A stretch of DNA of 7,222 nt. It comes from Eggerthellaceae bacterium UBA5808. GTDB lineage: Bacteria > Actinomycetota > Coriobacteriia > Coriobacteriales > Eggerthellaceae. Both the position numbers and the translations under genes were made by a program. Positions 6,144 through 7,222 of the stretch are shown piece by piece. Location of the stretch: positions 1 to 7,222 of the forward strand of contig DIDE01000121.1 of the NCBI GenBank assembly GCA_002417975.1, in the 5' to 3' direction. The notes beneath the pieces are model-generated. The model saw only the letters and a list, made by a program, of their open reading frames with translations, was not told where the DNA came from and did not search any database. The stretch's first letter is position 1. Every line of letters begins with the position of its first letter.

Positions 6144-6185
6144 CATGCGGATCAAGAGGAGTTATATTCCTACACGATCCGCATG
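6144..6185 (-). other. Stem-loop between pyrG and xerD
   Basis: A perfect 10-bp inverted repeat, CATGCGGATC at 6144-6153 and its complement at 6176-6185 (plus-strand numbering), encloses a second pairing of AGGA (6157-6160) with TCCT (6168-6171) around a short A/T-rich loop. It lies 13 bases after the pyrG stop. No run of T follows the stem on the minus strand, so it is not a standard intrinsic terminator. It could be a weak or factor-assisted terminator, an mRNA-stabilising or processing hairpin at the end of pyrG, or a protein-binding dyad. Confidence 0.55.
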
Positions 6186-6198
6186 GCAAAACAGTTCT

Positions 6199-7222
6199 TT
6201 ATGCGTTATGAGATGCACATCCATCATGATACGTATCAACCGCTGCAATAAAATCGCGGAATAAAGGATGTGGGCGCGTCGGGCGACTCTTAAATTCAGG
6301 ATGTCCTTGGCTTGCAACAAACCACGGATGATTTGGAAGCTCAATCATTTCGACAAGACGTCCATCAGGAGATACACCAGACACCGTTAAACCGCTATCG
6401 ATAAGTTTCTGACGATACACATTGCTTACTTCGTAACGGTGACGATGGCGCTCATAGATAACTTCTTCATTGTAGGCAGCCATCGCTTTTGTCCCCGGAA
6501 CAAGAGAACAAGGATATGATCCAAGCCTCATCGTTCCACCCTTATCTTCAACATCTTCCTGCTCGGGCATGAGGTCAATAACAGGGAATTCTGCATTAGG
6601 ATCAAATTCCGTTGACGTTGCCCCACGCAGGCCTGCAACGTGACGAGCAAACTCGCATACTGCAGCCTGAAGACCAAGGCAGATTCCCAAATATGGAACA
6701 TTGTGCTCACGAGCATATTGCGCAGCAAGAATTTTACCTTCAAATGCACGCTGACCAAACCCGCCCGGGACAAGGATGCCATCTTTATCTCCAAGGATTT
6801 CATCAACATTATCTTCGTTGAGCTGTTCGCCATCGACGAGCTCAATATCGACTTTGCATTCATTGGCGACACCAGCATGGCCAAGTGCCTCATTTACCGA
6901 AAGGTACGCATCCGGCAAACTTACATATTTGCCAACAATAGCAACATGAACAACTTTGGAACAACGCTTTGATGCATCCAAGAAGGTCTGGAGAGGTGTG
7001 AGATCAATCGGAGGACAATCCATTTGGAGACGATCCAAAACCTTTTGATCAAACTCCTGGGCATGCAGTCCCATGGGAACCTCGTAGATTGATGGAGCAT
7101 CCGAACATTCAAGCACATCTTCGGGCGCAACATCGCAGAACAACGCAATTTTTTCGCGTACTTTATCAGATACTTCATGGTCGCTACGGCATACGATGAA
7201 ATCAGGTTGTACGCCCATAGAG
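6199..7222 (-). CDS. pyrG: CTP synthase, 3' part (runs off right edge)
   Basis: CTP synthase aminates UTP to CTP with ATP and glutamine, the last step of pyrimidine nucleotide synthesis in the cytoplasm. The frame is open to the right edge. By alignment in mind to E. coli PyrG, about the first 200 of some 540 residues are missing, so the ATG at 7218 is internal, not the start. Numbering from it, MGVQPDFIVCRS (1-12) and IALFCDV (24-30) belong to the end of the synthetase domain, and the glutamine amidotransferase domain runs from about 90 to 330. This carries VGKYVSLPDAY (95-105), PGGFGQRA (151-158), the nucleophile C180 in LGICLGLQ, GGTMRLG (227-233), ERHRHRYEV (256-264) and the remaining catalytic pair H306 and E308 in QGHPEF. 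All three glutaminase triad residues are present. The UTP/ATP-binding portion is outside the window. The gap to xerD is 93 bases. Confidence 0.97.
   Translation of the reverse strand, partial: SMGVQPDFIVCRSDHEVSDKVREKIALFCDVAPEDVLECSDAPSIYEVPMGLHAQEFDQKVLDRLQMDCPPIDLTPLQTFLDASKRCSKVVHVAIVGKYVSLPDAYLSVNEALGHAGVANECKVDIELVDGEQLNEDNVDEILGDKDGILVPGGFGQRAFEGKILAAQYAREHNVPYLGICLGLQAAVCEFARHVAGLRGATSTEFDPNAEFPVIDLMPEQEDVEDKGGTMRLGSYPCSLVPGTKAMAAYNEEVIYERHRHRYEVSNVYRQKLIDSGLTVSGVSPDGRLVEMIELPNHPWFVASQGHPEFKSRPTRPHPLFRDFIAAVDTYHDGCASHNA

Noticed and set aside
6106..6198. The pyrG and xerD proteins both ending in His-Asn-Ala, suggesting a shared C-terminal tag or duplicated DNA
   Set aside because: Only about eight identical bases are shared and the surrounding sequences differ, so this is most simply chance.
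1..7222. A defence, mobile or otherwise novel gene system
   Set aside because: Every substantial conserved frame belongs to a known housekeeping family in normal gene order, and the gaps are too small or too featureless to hold another system.

Overview
The window is a compact stretch of bacterial housekeeping chromosome. All seven genes lie on the minus strand, so transcription runs from right to left. In that order they are pyrG (3' part only), xerD, mraZ, rsmH, an ftsL-like gene, ftsI and murE (5' part only). The last five form the start of a classical division and cell-wall (dcw) cluster in its usual order. I see no gene on the plus strand and no tRNA, rRNA, CRISPR array, insertion sequence or phage gene.

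Base composition is in the mid-40s % G+C by spot count. The gene order, the FtsL-like protein with an N-terminal tail before a single membrane segment, and the class B penicillin-binding protein without PASTA domains suggest a low-to-mid GC Gram-positive. My best guess is the Coriobacteriia (Atopobium/Olsenella type). This is inference from overall look, not from a database match.

Layout. Positions 6199-7222 hold the C-terminal part of CTP synthase, including the complete glutaminase domain. Positions 6106-6198 are a 93-base gap with a 10-bp stem-loop. Positions 5143-6105 encode a Xer tyrosine recombinase with all catalytic residues. Positions 4822-5142 are a gene-free region of about 320 bases that carries the control region of the dcw cluster: a promoter whose spacer contains two TGGGA boxes 10 bases apart, further TGGGN boxes upstream, and a TGGGA/TAGGA pair in the opposite orientation. 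These match the known operator pattern of MraZ, the first protein of the operon. Positions 4396-4821 are mraZ, which appears to start at an ACG codon. Positions 3421-4380 are rsmH, 2891-3349 ftsL-like, 1070-2872 ftsI, and 1-1058 murE.

The dcw genes work together. MraZ is the cluster's transcriptional regulator, and RsmH methylates 16S rRNA. FtsL and FtsI are septal membrane proteins, FtsI being the peptidoglycan transpeptidase. MurE makes the cytoplasmic UDP-MurNAc-tripeptide precursor. The spacings of 11-71 bases from rsmH to murE, with the murE ribosome-binding site overlapping the ftsI stop codon, support one operon.

No previously undescribed system is evident. The most unusual points are the apparent ACG initiation codon of mraZ and the layout of its putative operator sites.
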